Origin: Spirochaetia bacterium
GTDB lineage: Bacteria > Spirochaetota > Spirochaetia > B11-G9
DNA: 42,780 bases
NCBI GenBank assembly: GCA_027859095.1
Contig: JAQIBN010000035.1
Span: forward strand, 1-42,780
Reading direction: 5' to 3'
Shown: piece by piece, positions 16,666 to 23,057 of the stretch
Position numbering within the stretch: the first letter of the stretch is position 1
How the letters are laid out: every line of letters starts with the position of its first letter
Notes under the pieces: model-generated
The model's database searches: none
Told to the model about the DNA's origin: nothing
What the model saw: the letters and a program-made list of their open reading frames with translations, nothing else
Position numbers and translations under genes: made by a program

Positions 16666-16690
16666 CGTAAATACGTTTTAATATTATTAT
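16662..16690 (+). promoter_or_regulatory. Strong sigma70 promoter of the first VapBC-type module
   Basis: TTGACG and TATTAT are separated by exactly 17 bases. The -10 box ends 6 bases before the ATG at 16697, so the predicted transcript begins at the start codon. The -35 box overlaps the second direct repeat. Confidence 0.65.
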
Positions 16691-16696
16691 TTGTTT

Positions 16697-16957
16697 ATGA
16701 GAACAACTTTAACATTAGATGATAATCTGATACTGACTTTAAAAAAGAAGGCTGTGGAGTATAATATTCCCTTTAAAACTATTGTAAATCAAACCCTTCA
16801 ACGGGGATTGGAAGTAATGGAAGCAACTCCAAAACTGGAAAAAAAATATAAAACACAAGGCCATTCCTTAAAAGCAAAACCAGGTTACGATCTAAATAAA
16901 TTAGGTCAGGTTGCTGATGAAATGGAAGATGAAGTAAGATTTAAAGGGAAAGTATGA
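16697..16957 (+). CDS. VapB-type (ribbon-helix-helix) antitoxin
   Basis: This is an 86-residue protein. The N-terminal 'MRTTLTLDDNLILTLKKKA' is a ribbon-helix-helix strand and helix, followed by 'TIVNQTLQRGLEVME' as the second helix. The remainder is a charged tail that would wrap the toxin. The track begins at the upstream TTG (MFMR), but the ATG at 16697 is the only sensible start given the -10 box six bases before it. The stop overlaps the toxin start (ATGA). It should neutralise the PIN toxin encoded next and repress its own promoter, probably through the repeats at 16628-16665. Confidence 0.8.
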   Translation: MRTTLTLDDNLILTLKKKAVEYNIPFKTIVNQTLQRGLEVMEATPKLEKKYKTQGHSLKAKPGYDLNKLGQVADEMEDEVRFKGKV

Positions 16958-17376
16958 TCCTTCCTGATGTTAATATTCTTATACATTCTATGAACACAGA
17001 ATCTCCCTTAAATAAACATATTTCAAGGTGGTGGGATGATTGTCTTTCAGGTTCAACACCAGTATATTTACCCTGGGTTGTAATTCTGGGTTTTTTAAGA
17101 ATAAGTACTAATAGACGAATATTTGATGTTCCTCTCTCATTAGATGAAGCTTCGGGTTATATTAATTCATGGCTTAGCCAACCACCGGTCAACACTATTT
17201 CTCCCAGAGAAGGGCATTGGAGCTTAGTTGAAAAACTTTTAAAAGAAGCCGGTACAGCTGGTAATCTAACTACAGATGCGCACATTGCCGCATTAGCTAT
17301 TCAGTGGGATTGTATTGTTTATTCGACAGACACAGATTTTGCACGTTTTCCTGGTGTTAAATGGAAACAACCGTAA
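16954..17376 (+). CDS. VapC-type PIN-domain ribonuclease toxin
   Basis: This is a 140-residue complete PIN domain. The first acidic residue is in 'LPDVNILIHSMN' and the later acidic cluster is in 'NLTTDAHIAALAIQ' and 'VYSTDTDFARFPGVKW'. In the second conserved position, where many PIN toxins have Glu, the sequence is 'WVVILGFLRIST'. That wording is common in this VapC subgroup, so activity is not excluded. VapC proteins cleave tRNA or rRNA at specific sites when freed from antitoxin. The 4-base overlap with the antitoxin gene indicates coupled translation. It is convergent with the ParE-like gene at 17439. Confidence 0.88.
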   Translation: MILPDVNILIHSMNTESPLNKHISRWWDDCLSGSTPVYLPWVVILGFLRISTNRRIFDVPLSLDEASGYINSWLSQPPVNTISPREGHWSLVEKLLKEAGTAGNLTTDAHIAALAIQWDCIVYSTDTDFARFPGVKWKQP

Positions 17377-17438
17377 AATATAATGAATTCAAAACGGATT
17401 TAATTAAATTTTTTTATGATTGTTTCCATTAACTCATA

Positions 17439-17735
17439 TTATAGTAAAATTTCATCTATAGGTAAAATCTGTTTTCCATGTCGTATTGTAAGGATGGACA
17501 CTCTGTCTTTTTCTACCCGATAGATAATATGATAATTCCCATAAATAAGCTTTCTGATCTCTTCTCTTTCTATCTCTGGGATAATTCTTCCTGCCTTTGG
17601 TGATGATTGCAATATATCAACATTGTTGAGAATATTTTCAATCCATCGTTTATATGCTGATTTATTATCAAGTGCAATATATTCTGCAATTTCTCTGGCC
17701 CTATCTATTGATAGAGGAGACCAAATAATTTTCAA
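17439..17735 (-). CDS. ParE/RelE-family toxin
   Basis: This is a 98-residue protein of the ParE/RelE fold. 'IIWSPLSIDRAREIAEYIA' is the typical first strand and helix, 'LQSSPKAGRIIPEIEREEIRKLIYGNYHIIYRVE' matches the central block including the conserved Arg and Tyr, and 'ILTIRHGKQ' is the C-terminal motif. ParE members poison gyrase and RelE members cleave mRNA on ribosomes; sequence alone does not decide, but the 'RHGKQ' ending leans towards ParE. The start overlaps the stop of the antitoxin gene (ATGA). Confidence 0.87.
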   Translation of the reverse strand: MKIIWSPLSIDRAREIAEYIALDNKSAYKRWIENILNNVDILQSSPKAGRIIPEIEREEIRKLIYGNYHIIYRVEKDRVSILTIRHGKQILPIDEILL

Positions 17736-17872
17736 TTAGTTATTCTATTTAAGATAATTTCTTTTGCATTGCTATGGTCTACACTTTTACCATTTTCAAT
17801 CTGGTGTATTGATGTCTGTATGTCGTGAAATAATTCAAGTATCTTGATGCTGCTTAATTGATATATTATCAT
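17732..17872 (-). CDS. Small antitoxin of the ParE/RelE-type module
   Basis: The ORF track lists a 107-residue frame, but only its last 46 residues, from the ATG at 17872, look like a gene. The upstream part is the reverse of the divergent flavoprotein gene. The short product 'IKILELFHDIQTSIHQ' followed by 'IENGKSVDHSNAKEIIL' has the 'D...I..GK.V.H..A' wording of C-terminal toxin-binding parts of Phd/ParD-like antitoxins. It overlaps the toxin gene by 4 bases. No ribosome binding site is clear. At 46 residues it is short and might lack a full DNA-binding domain. Confidence 0.55.
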   Translation of the reverse strand: MIIYQLSSIKILELFHDIQTSIHQIENGKSVDHSNAKEIILNRITN

Positions 17873-17891
17873 TGAATATATTAGAATAACT

Positions 17892-17919
17892 TTGACTTTA
17901 ATGGAAAGGCAAGTATCAG
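17892..17919 (+). promoter_or_regulatory. Possible promoter of the PPOX-family flavoprotein gene
   Basis: TTGACT and TATCAG are separated by 16 bases. They lie just upstream of the GAGGAGTAGGGG ribosome binding region and the ATG at 17940. Confidence 0.35.
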
Positions 17920-17939
17920 ATGAGGAGTAGGGGTGTACT

Positions 17940-18401
17940 ATGCGTAGAAAAGAGAAAAAAATAACAGATAAAAAAGAAATAGAACAGATATTTAAGGATG
18001 CACAGGTATGCCGTTTGGGTTTATTTGATGGAAAATATCCATATATAGTCCCCATGAATTTTGGATATAGAGATAATATTCTCTATTTCCATTCTGCTCT
18101 TGTAGGTAGGAAAATAGATATTTTAAAAAAGAACCCGGATATTTGTTTTGAAATAGACATTCCTGGTAAAACAATTATTTCAGAAAAAGCCTGTAACTGG
18201 AGCATGGCATTTTCATCAAATATTGGTGAAGGCAAGGTTGTCTTTATTAATGATAAAGGTGAACAGGCAGAAGCTTTGAATATTATTATGGAGCACTATT
18301 CCAGGAAAGGTGAGTGGGATTTTAATAGAAAAATGATGGATAAAACTTTGGCTTTTAAAGTTAATATTGACAATATTTCTGTAAAGAGATCGGGGAATTA
18401 A
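17940..18401 (+). CDS. Pyridoxamine 5'-phosphate oxidase-like FMN-binding protein (NimA-like)
   Basis: This is a 153-residue split-barrel flavoprotein. 'DAQVCRLGLFDGKYPYIVPMNFGY' followed by 'LYFHSALVGRKIDILKKNPDICFEID' is the standard signature of the nitroimidazole-resistance-like branch of the PPOX family, which binds FMN and probably reduces small molecules. 'NIGEGKVVFI' and the C-terminal 'FKVNIDNISVK' complete the barrel. It is divergent from the antitoxin at 17872. It probably forms a cytosolic homodimer; the physiological substrate is unknown. Confidence 0.87.
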   Translation: MRRKEKKITDKKEIEQIFKDAQVCRLGLFDGKYPYIVPMNFGYRDNILYFHSALVGRKIDILKKNPDICFEIDIPGKTIISEKACNWSMAFSSNIGEGKVVFINDKGEQAEALNIIMEHYSRKGEWDFNRKMMDKTLAFKVNIDNISVKRSGN

Positions 18402-18468
18402 TTGATCCTGATGATTTAATTATTACAATCCATTTAGCAGTATAAAAGACAAAATACGGAGCACAAAG

Positions 18469-19122
18469 ATGTTATTAAACTTACCACTTCAGCAGCTATT
18501 AATACTTATACCTATACTGTTATTGAGCCTATCAGTACATGAGCTCTCTCATGGACTGGTTTCCACTTTCCTGGGGGATAGCACTCCCCGTATGGAGGGA
18601 AGACTTACTCTGAACCCCCTCAGGCATCTGGATCTCTATGGAACAATAATGCTTCTGGTCGCAGGGTTTGGATGGGCAAAACCTGTCAGAATAAATATAA
18701 ACAGTTATAAGAATAAGTATTCCGGATTAGTTCTTACTTCCATGGCAGGGCCACTTTCGAATCTGCTGATTGCATTATTATTTGCATTTTTTCTCCGCAT
18801 AATAGTTCTTAGCGAAACGCTGTCCTTTCTTCAGACTGATTCCATTATCAATATTATTCAGTATGTTATGATTATCAATATTCTTCTATTTGTTTTTAAC
18901 ATGATTCCAATTCCTCCCCTGGACGGTTCCAGGATTGTTACTGCTGTGTTTAAAGGGAAGGGCAATTTTATTAAAAATTATAATCGTTATGGAGTTTTTA
19001 TACTTCTGGCTCTGCTTCTTATGAATAGATTTTTTAATGTAGATATTCTCCCTATTTCACGGATGATGGGTTCTATCCTTCGTGTTATGATTTCTTTGGT
19101 TCTTCCTGAATTGGCGGGGTGA
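18469..19122 (+). CDS. Site-2 protease family membrane metalloprotease (M50)
   Basis: This 217-residue integral membrane zinc protease is of the short S2P type (YwhC/S2P-M50_like). 'LSVHELSHGLV' carries the HExxH zinc site in the first helix, followed by 'RLTLNPLRHLDLYG'. The third ligand is in 'MIPIPPLDGSRIV'. About five hydrophobic helices are visible and there is no PDZ domain, unlike RseP/SpoIVFB relatives. Proteins of this group cut substrates within membranes, but the target is unknown. The ribosome binding site is 'CGGAG'. It is followed by a region that looks like the decayed end of the toxin gene at 19191. Confidence 0.88.
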   Translation: MLLNLPLQQLLILIPILLLSLSVHELSHGLVSTFLGDSTPRMEGRLTLNPLRHLDLYGTIMLLVAGFGWAKPVRININSYKNKYSGLVLTSMAGPLSNLLIALLFAFFLRIIVLSETLSFLQTDSIINIIQYVMIINILLFVFNMIPIPPLDGSRIVTAVFKGKGNFIKNYNRYGVFILLALLLMNRFFNVDILPISRMMGSILRVMISLVLPELAG

Positions 19123-19190
19123 TTTCATTGTTTTACCTTTTGAGTCAATCGATTCGATTTGGGTGGCATCAGGGGAGTTAGGACCGGTTT

Positions 19191-19478
19191 TTACGCTTGT
19201 AAATATCGGAAATAGACTTCATCAGTTTCCCCAATCAATGATAAGGCAGGACAATCCATCCAGGCTTTAACTTGAGCAATTGCATCGCCAAGAGGTGTCG
19301 GAGGGGAGTATATTTTAGGATGGGTGGTAATAGCAAGGAATTCATGAATTACAGGCCAGGGGATTGCCCACATTCTTCCCGATTCAGCAAGGTCTCTTAT
19401 CGCCTCGAAAGCCGGTTTATGAAAAACTGAATCTTCCCGGTGGGAGTAGACCAGAATATTAGTATCAATTGCAATCAT
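19191..19478 (-). pseudogene. VapC-type PIN toxin, C-terminally truncated (probably decayed)
   Basis: This gene has 95 residues against about 130-145 for complete members. The N-terminal half is good: 'MIAIDTNILVYSHREDS' holds the first catalytic Asp, and 'WPVIHEFLAITTHPKIY' the conserved Glu region. The frame stops at 'YFRYLQA'. In another frame just beyond, the sequence reads 'GPNSPDATQIESI', which resembles the expected 'G...hDA.iAA' block, so a frameshift plus deletion is likely. The final acidic motif is absent before the M50 gene ends at 19122. The catalytic centre would be incomplete and the toxin probably inactive. It overlaps the antitoxin gene by 4 bases. Confidence 0.7.
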
Positions 19479-19723
19479 CCACCTCTACCCTCGTATATTT
19501 CGCTGCGTGTCTTTTCCCAGCCTCCTTCTTCAACTCCTTCGCAAACACCATTTCCTTTGTAGGAGTGATTTATGAAGCGAAACTGCTTTTTAGATGCCAT
19601 CTGCTTATCTAGGTAAAGACGTAGAGCTACTTCCATCAATTCCTTCATGGTAGTGCTTTTTTCACGTGCCTGCTGTTTAAGTTGGCTAACAAGCACATCA
19701 TTTAATTCAACTGTAGTTTTCAT
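19475..19723 (-). CDS. VapB-type antitoxin of the decayed module
   Basis: This is an 82-residue protein. 'MKTTVELNDVLVSQLKQQAREKSTTMKEL' is the ribbon-helix-helix N-terminus, 'MEVALRLYLDKQM' is the second helix, and a Gly/Glu-rich tail ending 'SEIYEGRGG' is the toxin-binding part typical of this VapB subgroup. The start codon lies 6 bases after a -10 box (see promoter at 19730), again predicting a leaderless transcript. If its toxin is dead, it may survive as a free DNA-binding protein able to cross-react with other modules. Confidence 0.8.
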   Translation of the reverse strand: MKTTVELNDVLVSQLKQQAREKSTTMKELMEVALRLYLDKQMASKKQFRFINHSYKGNGVCEGVEEGGWEKTRSEIYEGRGG

Positions 19724-19729
19724 ACTTAT

Positions 19730-19758
19730 AAGATAGTAGTTTTATGGGTTGCTGTCAA
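19730..19758 (-). promoter_or_regulatory. Promoter of the second VapBC-type module
   Basis: On the minus strand TTGACA and TATCTT are separated by 17 bases, and the -10 box ends 6 bases before the ATG at 19723. The geometry is the same as at the first VapBC promoter. Confidence 0.6.
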
Positions 19759-19762
19759 GAAA

Positions 19763-19780
19763 AATATGGGTGCCCATATT
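19763..19780. promoter_or_regulatory. Palindromic operator candidate
   Basis: AATATGGG-TG-CCCATATT is a perfect 8-base inverted repeat lying 4 bases upstream of the -35 box at 19753-19758. A further ATGGGT half-site (reading on the plus strand) occurs in the promoter spacer near 19744. This suits binding by the ribbon-helix-helix antitoxin. It is also about 45 bases from the divergent promoter of the M20 gene. Confidence 0.45.
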
Positions 19781-19823
19781 ATACTATTTTACTTTACAAA
19801 ACGAGAATTAATTTTTCTTTTAT

Positions 19824-19852
19824 TTGTCAAATCCTGCCTACTCGTGTAAAAT
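19824..19852 (+). promoter_or_regulatory. Promoter of the M20 peptidase gene, near-leaderless
   Basis: TTGTCA and TAAAAT are separated by 17 bases. Nine bases (ACCCCCATT) separate the -10 box from the ATG at 19862, leaving a leader of only about 0-4 bases and no Shine-Dalgarno sequence. Confidence 0.6.
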
Positions 19853-19861
19853 ACCCCCATT

Positions 19862-21301
19862 ATGATACTACTAATATTAGTAATCCTCCTTATTGGAGTA
19901 CTTCTTTTCCAAACTTTTGCCTACAGAGATGTGAAGCAAATTATAAATAATGAAAACTATTCTCTCTTCCCCGCTTCAGAAGAATCAATTAATCATCTGT
20001 CAAAATTTATTCAGTTAAAAACAGTTACCTACAATGATTTTTCCGAAATAGATATGGCGGAGCACCGGAAAGTTGAAGGCTTTTTTAGAGAAAATTTCCC
20101 CTTAAGCAGTAATACTCTTAATCTGACAAAGCTAAACGATTTTGCATATATATTCTGTTGGGAAGGTAGGGATACGACTAAAAAACCTGTTCTTTTTATG
20201 GCTCATTTCGATGTAGTTCCAGTGCAGGATGAAGGTTGGGATTTCCCGCCATTTTGTGGAGAAGTTAAAGATGGTAATATTCTTGGTCGTGGGACATTGG
20301 ATACAAAAAATTCCCTTTTGGGAATTCTTGAAGCTTCAGAAAAGCTAATTGCAGACGGTTTTACTCCAGAATCTACCATTTACTTTGCATTTGGTGGTGA
20401 TGAAGAAGTTATGGGACTACAGGGCGCTGGTAATATAGTAAAATATTTCCAGGAGCAGAATATTTGCTTTGAATGGCTCTTAGATGAGGGCGCGATAATT
20501 GCAGAGAATATGATTTCTATGACAGATAAACCTCTGGCACTTATAGGAATAGCAGAGAAGGGTTTTGCAAATGTGCGACTTATTGCTCATGGAGTACCTG
20601 GACATGCTTCTATGCCGCCTGATCATACTGCTTCCGGGTTGATAGCAAGGGCTGTTTATAGAATTGAAAATAATCCCTTTCCTGTACAATTAACAAAAAC
20701 AGTAAGGCGGTTTTTAAAGTCACTTATTCCTCATGTAAGCTTTTCTCTTGCTTTAGTATTTTCTAATCTCTGGCTCTTTGCTCCTATTGTAAAACTCATT
20801 TTTAAAAAAAGTCCTTCGACTGCTGCAATGGTTCGTACTACCCAGGCTGTTACAATACTTAAAGGAAGCAAGAAAGATAATATCTTACCGGACAGGGCAG
20901 AAGCAATTGTAAATGTAAGGATATTGCCAGGCCAGACTAAGACTAAAATCTTAAAAAGAATGCGATCTGTCGTAAATGATCCACTGATTTCGGTTGAATT
21001 TATGAATGAGAATGATGCAAGTAATCCTGTGAGTGAATCCAGTAGTAAAGAAAGTGGTTATATAAAAATTAAAAACACTGTAAATAAGGTTTACCCGGAA
21101 GGAATTGTTTCTCCTTTTCTTGTAACAGCCACAACAGATTCCAGGCATTACAAAGATATTACAGAGAATATTTACAGATTTGTACCTATGGTATTAACTG
21201 GTGATGATTTGAAGAAGATTCATGGATTTAATGAATCTATCTCCATAGAAAATTATACCTTAATCATTAATTTTTTTACAGAACTTATGAAAACCATATA
21301 A
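19862..21301 (+). CDS. M20 family peptidase, membrane-anchored, PM20D1/CPS1-like
   Basis: This 479-residue protein has an N-terminal hydrophobic anchor ('ILLILVILLIGVLLFQ'). Zinc-dependent peptidase motifs follow: 'MAHFDVVPVQDEGW', 'GRGTLDTKNSLLGILEA' with the bridging Asp, 'FGGDEEVMGLQGA' with the catalytic Glu pair, and 'LLDEGA'. The dimerisation domain carries 'HGVPGHASMPPDHTASG', and the last metal ligand is in 'IHGFNESISIENY'. This order and length match vacuolar carboxypeptidase S and PM20D1, which hydrolyse or form N-acyl amino acids. The catalytic domain would face the periplasm if the anchor inserts N-in. The start ATG is supported by the leaderless promoter. Confidence 0.9.
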   Translation: MILLILVILLIGVLLFQTFAYRDVKQIINNENYSLFPASEESINHLSKFIQLKTVTYNDFSEIDMAEHRKVEGFFRENFPLSSNTLNLTKLNDFAYIFCWEGRDTTKKPVLFMAHFDVVPVQDEGWDFPPFCGEVKDGNILGRGTLDTKNSLLGILEASEKLIADGFTPESTIYFAFGGDEEVMGLQGAGNIVKYFQEQNICFEWLLDEGAIIAENMISMTDKPLALIGIAEKGFANVRLIAHGVPGHASMPPDHTASGLIARAVYRIENNPFPVQLTKTVRRFLKSLIPHVSFSLALVFSNLWLFAPIVKLIFKKSPSTAAMVRTTQAVTILKGSKKDNILPDRAEAIVNVRILPGQTKTKILKRMRSVVNDPLISVEFMNENDASNPVSESSSKESGYIKIKNTVNKVYPEGIVSPFLVTATTDSRHYKDITENIYRFVPMVLTGDDLKKIHGFNESISIENYTLIINFFTELMKTI

Positions 21302-21319
21302 AAGGATTTAGGGAAGTGT

Positions 21320-21805
21320 TTAAGGTTTCCAAAATCCCTTATGAACTTCTCCTGCTTCATCCTCAAGTAGCGGTCCAATGACTTCGGTTTCTCTTCGACT
21401 TTGTTTAAAAACCTCTCTGCAGGGAAGTTGTAATGTTTCGTTAGCGGGATCATCGCCAGTCAACTTAAATAAAGATGTTTCGCTAAGACCGTATACCACT
21501 CGTCTCACCCCTGTCCAATAAATTGCACCTGAACACATTACACATGGTTCTGCACTGGAATAAATTGTACAAGTCTCCAGAAACTCTTTATCATATAGCA
21601 AGGAAGCTTGTCTCATTAGATTTGTTTCTGCATGGCCTGTTGCATCTCTGGTTGTTTCTACACTATTTTGTGTGTGTAAAATAATTACCCCTTTTTTATC
21701 AGCAAGAACTGCACCGAAGGGGTGATTCCCGTTTTTAACCGATAGTTCAGATTCCTTTATTGCTTCCTTTAGACATTGAATGTCATGGTCTTTCATTTTT
21801 AACAC
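21320..21805 (-). CDS. TadA/guanine-deaminase-like zinc-dependent nucleoside deaminase
   Basis: This is a cytidine-deaminase-fold protein with the zinc and catalytic motif 'GHAETNLMRQA' (HAE) and 'SSAEPCVMCSGAIYWTGVRRVVYG' (PCxxC). The core resembles guanine deaminase GuaD and tRNA adenosine deaminase TadA. The longer C-terminal part ending 'AGEVHKGFWKP' fits the small-molecule deaminases better than TadA. I move the start from the track's ATG at 21847 to the GTG at 21805, because AAGGAG lies 6 bases upstream of that GTG and the longer version has no ribosome binding site. This gives 161 residues. It is convergent with the M20 gene and close to nucleoside transport genes, so purine base deamination is plausible. 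Confidence 0.86.
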   Translation of the reverse strand: MLKMKDHDIQCLKEAIKESELSVKNGNHPFGAVLADKKGVIILHTQNSVETTRDATGHAETNLMRQASLLYDKEFLETCTIYSSAEPCVMCSGAIYWTGVRRVVYGLSETSLFKLTGDDPANETLQLPCREVFKQSRRETEVIGPLLEDEAGEVHKGFWKP

Positions 21806-21919
21806 AGCAAGCTCCTTTTTGATGAATAATTTTAGGATATCAAACATTTGATGGTTGATCCATCCTTTTTTGAATCTCTAGTTATTTGAGAAATTTTCGT
21901 ATAAACGTAAAATATTAAC

Positions 21920-21948
21920 TTGCACTTGAGTAATATTGGGTTTACACT
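21920..21948 (+). promoter_or_regulatory. Possible promoter of the second nucleoside transporter
   Basis: TTGCAC and TACACT are separated by 17 bases, 32 bases upstream of the ATG at 21981. The box matches are moderate. Confidence 0.35.
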
Positions 21949-21980
21949 TCCAGAAATTGATTAAATCAAAGGAGAACGCA

Positions 21981-22979
21981 ATGAGAAAAATATTGACAAT
22001 AATGATTGTATTATTGATTTTGATGAGCTCTGTAGCATTTGCTGCTGGAAGCAAAGAAGCAGTAGATGATGGTGTAATTAAAATAGCACTCGTAATTCCA
22101 AGTACAATAGATGATATGGCATGGAGCCAGGCTATGTATAATGGAATTATTGCCGTACAAAAAGAGATGGGTGAAGATAAAGTTAAAGTGGACATTAGTG
22201 AAATGCTCTGGAATGCAGTAGATGCAGGTTCAGCAATTATGCAGTATGCCAGTGAGGGGTATAATTTGGTTATTGCTCATGGTGCACAATATCAGAGTCT
22301 TCTGAATGATATAGCACCTGATTTTCCTGAGACCACTTTTGCTTACGGAACAGGTTATTCAACTGATCATCCCAATATTTTTGCATATGACCCCTTTGCT
22401 CAGGAAGGTTCTTACCTCCTTGGTATGATTGCAGGAATGAAAACCAAGAGTAATATTATTGGTATAGTTGGCCCTGTTGAATCAGGGGATGCTATTAAAT
22501 TTAATAAGGGTTTTATTCTTGGTGTTAAAGCCACAAACCCAGAGGCAGTAGTTAGAGTAGCTTATACAGGAAGTTTTGGTGATTTAGTAGCAGCCGGTGA
22601 GATTGCAAAGAGTCAGATTGCAGCTGGCGCGGATATATTAACCGGAACAGCACAACAGTCAGTTGGAGCAATCCGGGTAGCAGAGGGAGCTGGAAATGTT
22701 CTATGGCTTTCTTCAGACCTTGATCAGTCTTCTCTTGCTCCTAATACAATACTAGTAGCTCAGGCTTATAACTTTACTAAGGTCGTAAAGGAGATGATTG
22801 ATAGCCGAAGTAAGGGTGTTCTAGGTGGAAAACATTTACCACTGACACTTGAAAATGGAATGTTACAATTAGTATTCAATCCTCAGCTTGATTCAGAACT
22901 GACAGCTGAAATGAAAGCAAAAATTGATACTGCTAAAAAACAGATTATTGATGGAAGTCTTAAAATAGATATTGAATAG
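21981..22979 (+). CDS. BMP-family ABC transporter substrate-binding protein (second transporter)
   Basis: This protein has 332 residues from the ATG at 21981, which has an AAAGGAG site; the track's upstream start is unsupported. The signal peptide 'MRKILTIMIVLLILMSSVAFA' ends before 'AGSKEA', with no lipobox Cys. Family segments include 'STIDDMAWSQAMYNGIIAVQ', 'YDPFAQEGSYLLGMIAGMKT' and 'GVVGP'-like 'IIGIVGPVESGDAIKFNKGF'. It is only distantly similar to the paralogous pair at 2421 and 4850, so its ligand probably differs. It heads a complete transporter operon with a terminator-like hairpin directly after it. Confidence 0.92.
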   Translation: MRKILTIMIVLLILMSSVAFAAGSKEAVDDGVIKIALVIPSTIDDMAWSQAMYNGIIAVQKEMGEDKVKVDISEMLWNAVDAGSAIMQYASEGYNLVIAHGAQYQSLLNDIAPDFPETTFAYGTGYSTDHPNIFAYDPFAQEGSYLLGMIAGMKTKSNIIGIVGPVESGDAIKFNKGFILGVKATNPEAVVRVAYTGSFGDLVAAGEIAKSQIAAGADILTGTAQQSVGAIRVAEGAGNVLWLSSDLDQSSLAPNTILVAQAYNFTKVVKEMIDSRSKGVLGGKHLPLTLENGMLQLVFNPQLDSELTAEMKAKIDTAKKQIIDGSLKIDIE

Positions 22980-23010
22980 ATTTAGCTTTATTTTTCAGTG
23001 AAACTGTTCA

Positions 23011-23045
23011 GCCCGGAATCATATTAATTCCGGGCAATTTTTTTA
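23011..23045 (+). terminator. Terminator/attenuator between binding protein and ATPase genes
   Basis: GCCCGGAAT pairs perfectly with ATTCCGGGC across a 7-base loop and is followed by AATTTTTTT. It lies between genes of one transporter, so partial read-through would yield more binding protein than ATPase and permease. Confidence 0.75.
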
Positions 23046-23057
23046 ATAGAGGAAACT

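Noticed and set aside
17377-17438. Terminator between the convergent VapC and ParE genes
   Set aside because: Only a 4-bp stem (CCGT/ACGG) with a long A/T loop can be drawn, which is too weak to report as a feature.
17873-18055. N-terminal 61 residues of the 107-residue antitoxin ORF
   Set aside because: They lie antisense to the PPOX-family gene and across its promoter, and their composition does not look like coding sequence.
21936-21980. 15-residue N-terminal extension of the third BMP protein
   Set aside because: The ATG at 21981 follows AAAGGAG and begins a regular signal peptide; the extension would bury it behind a hydrophilic segment.
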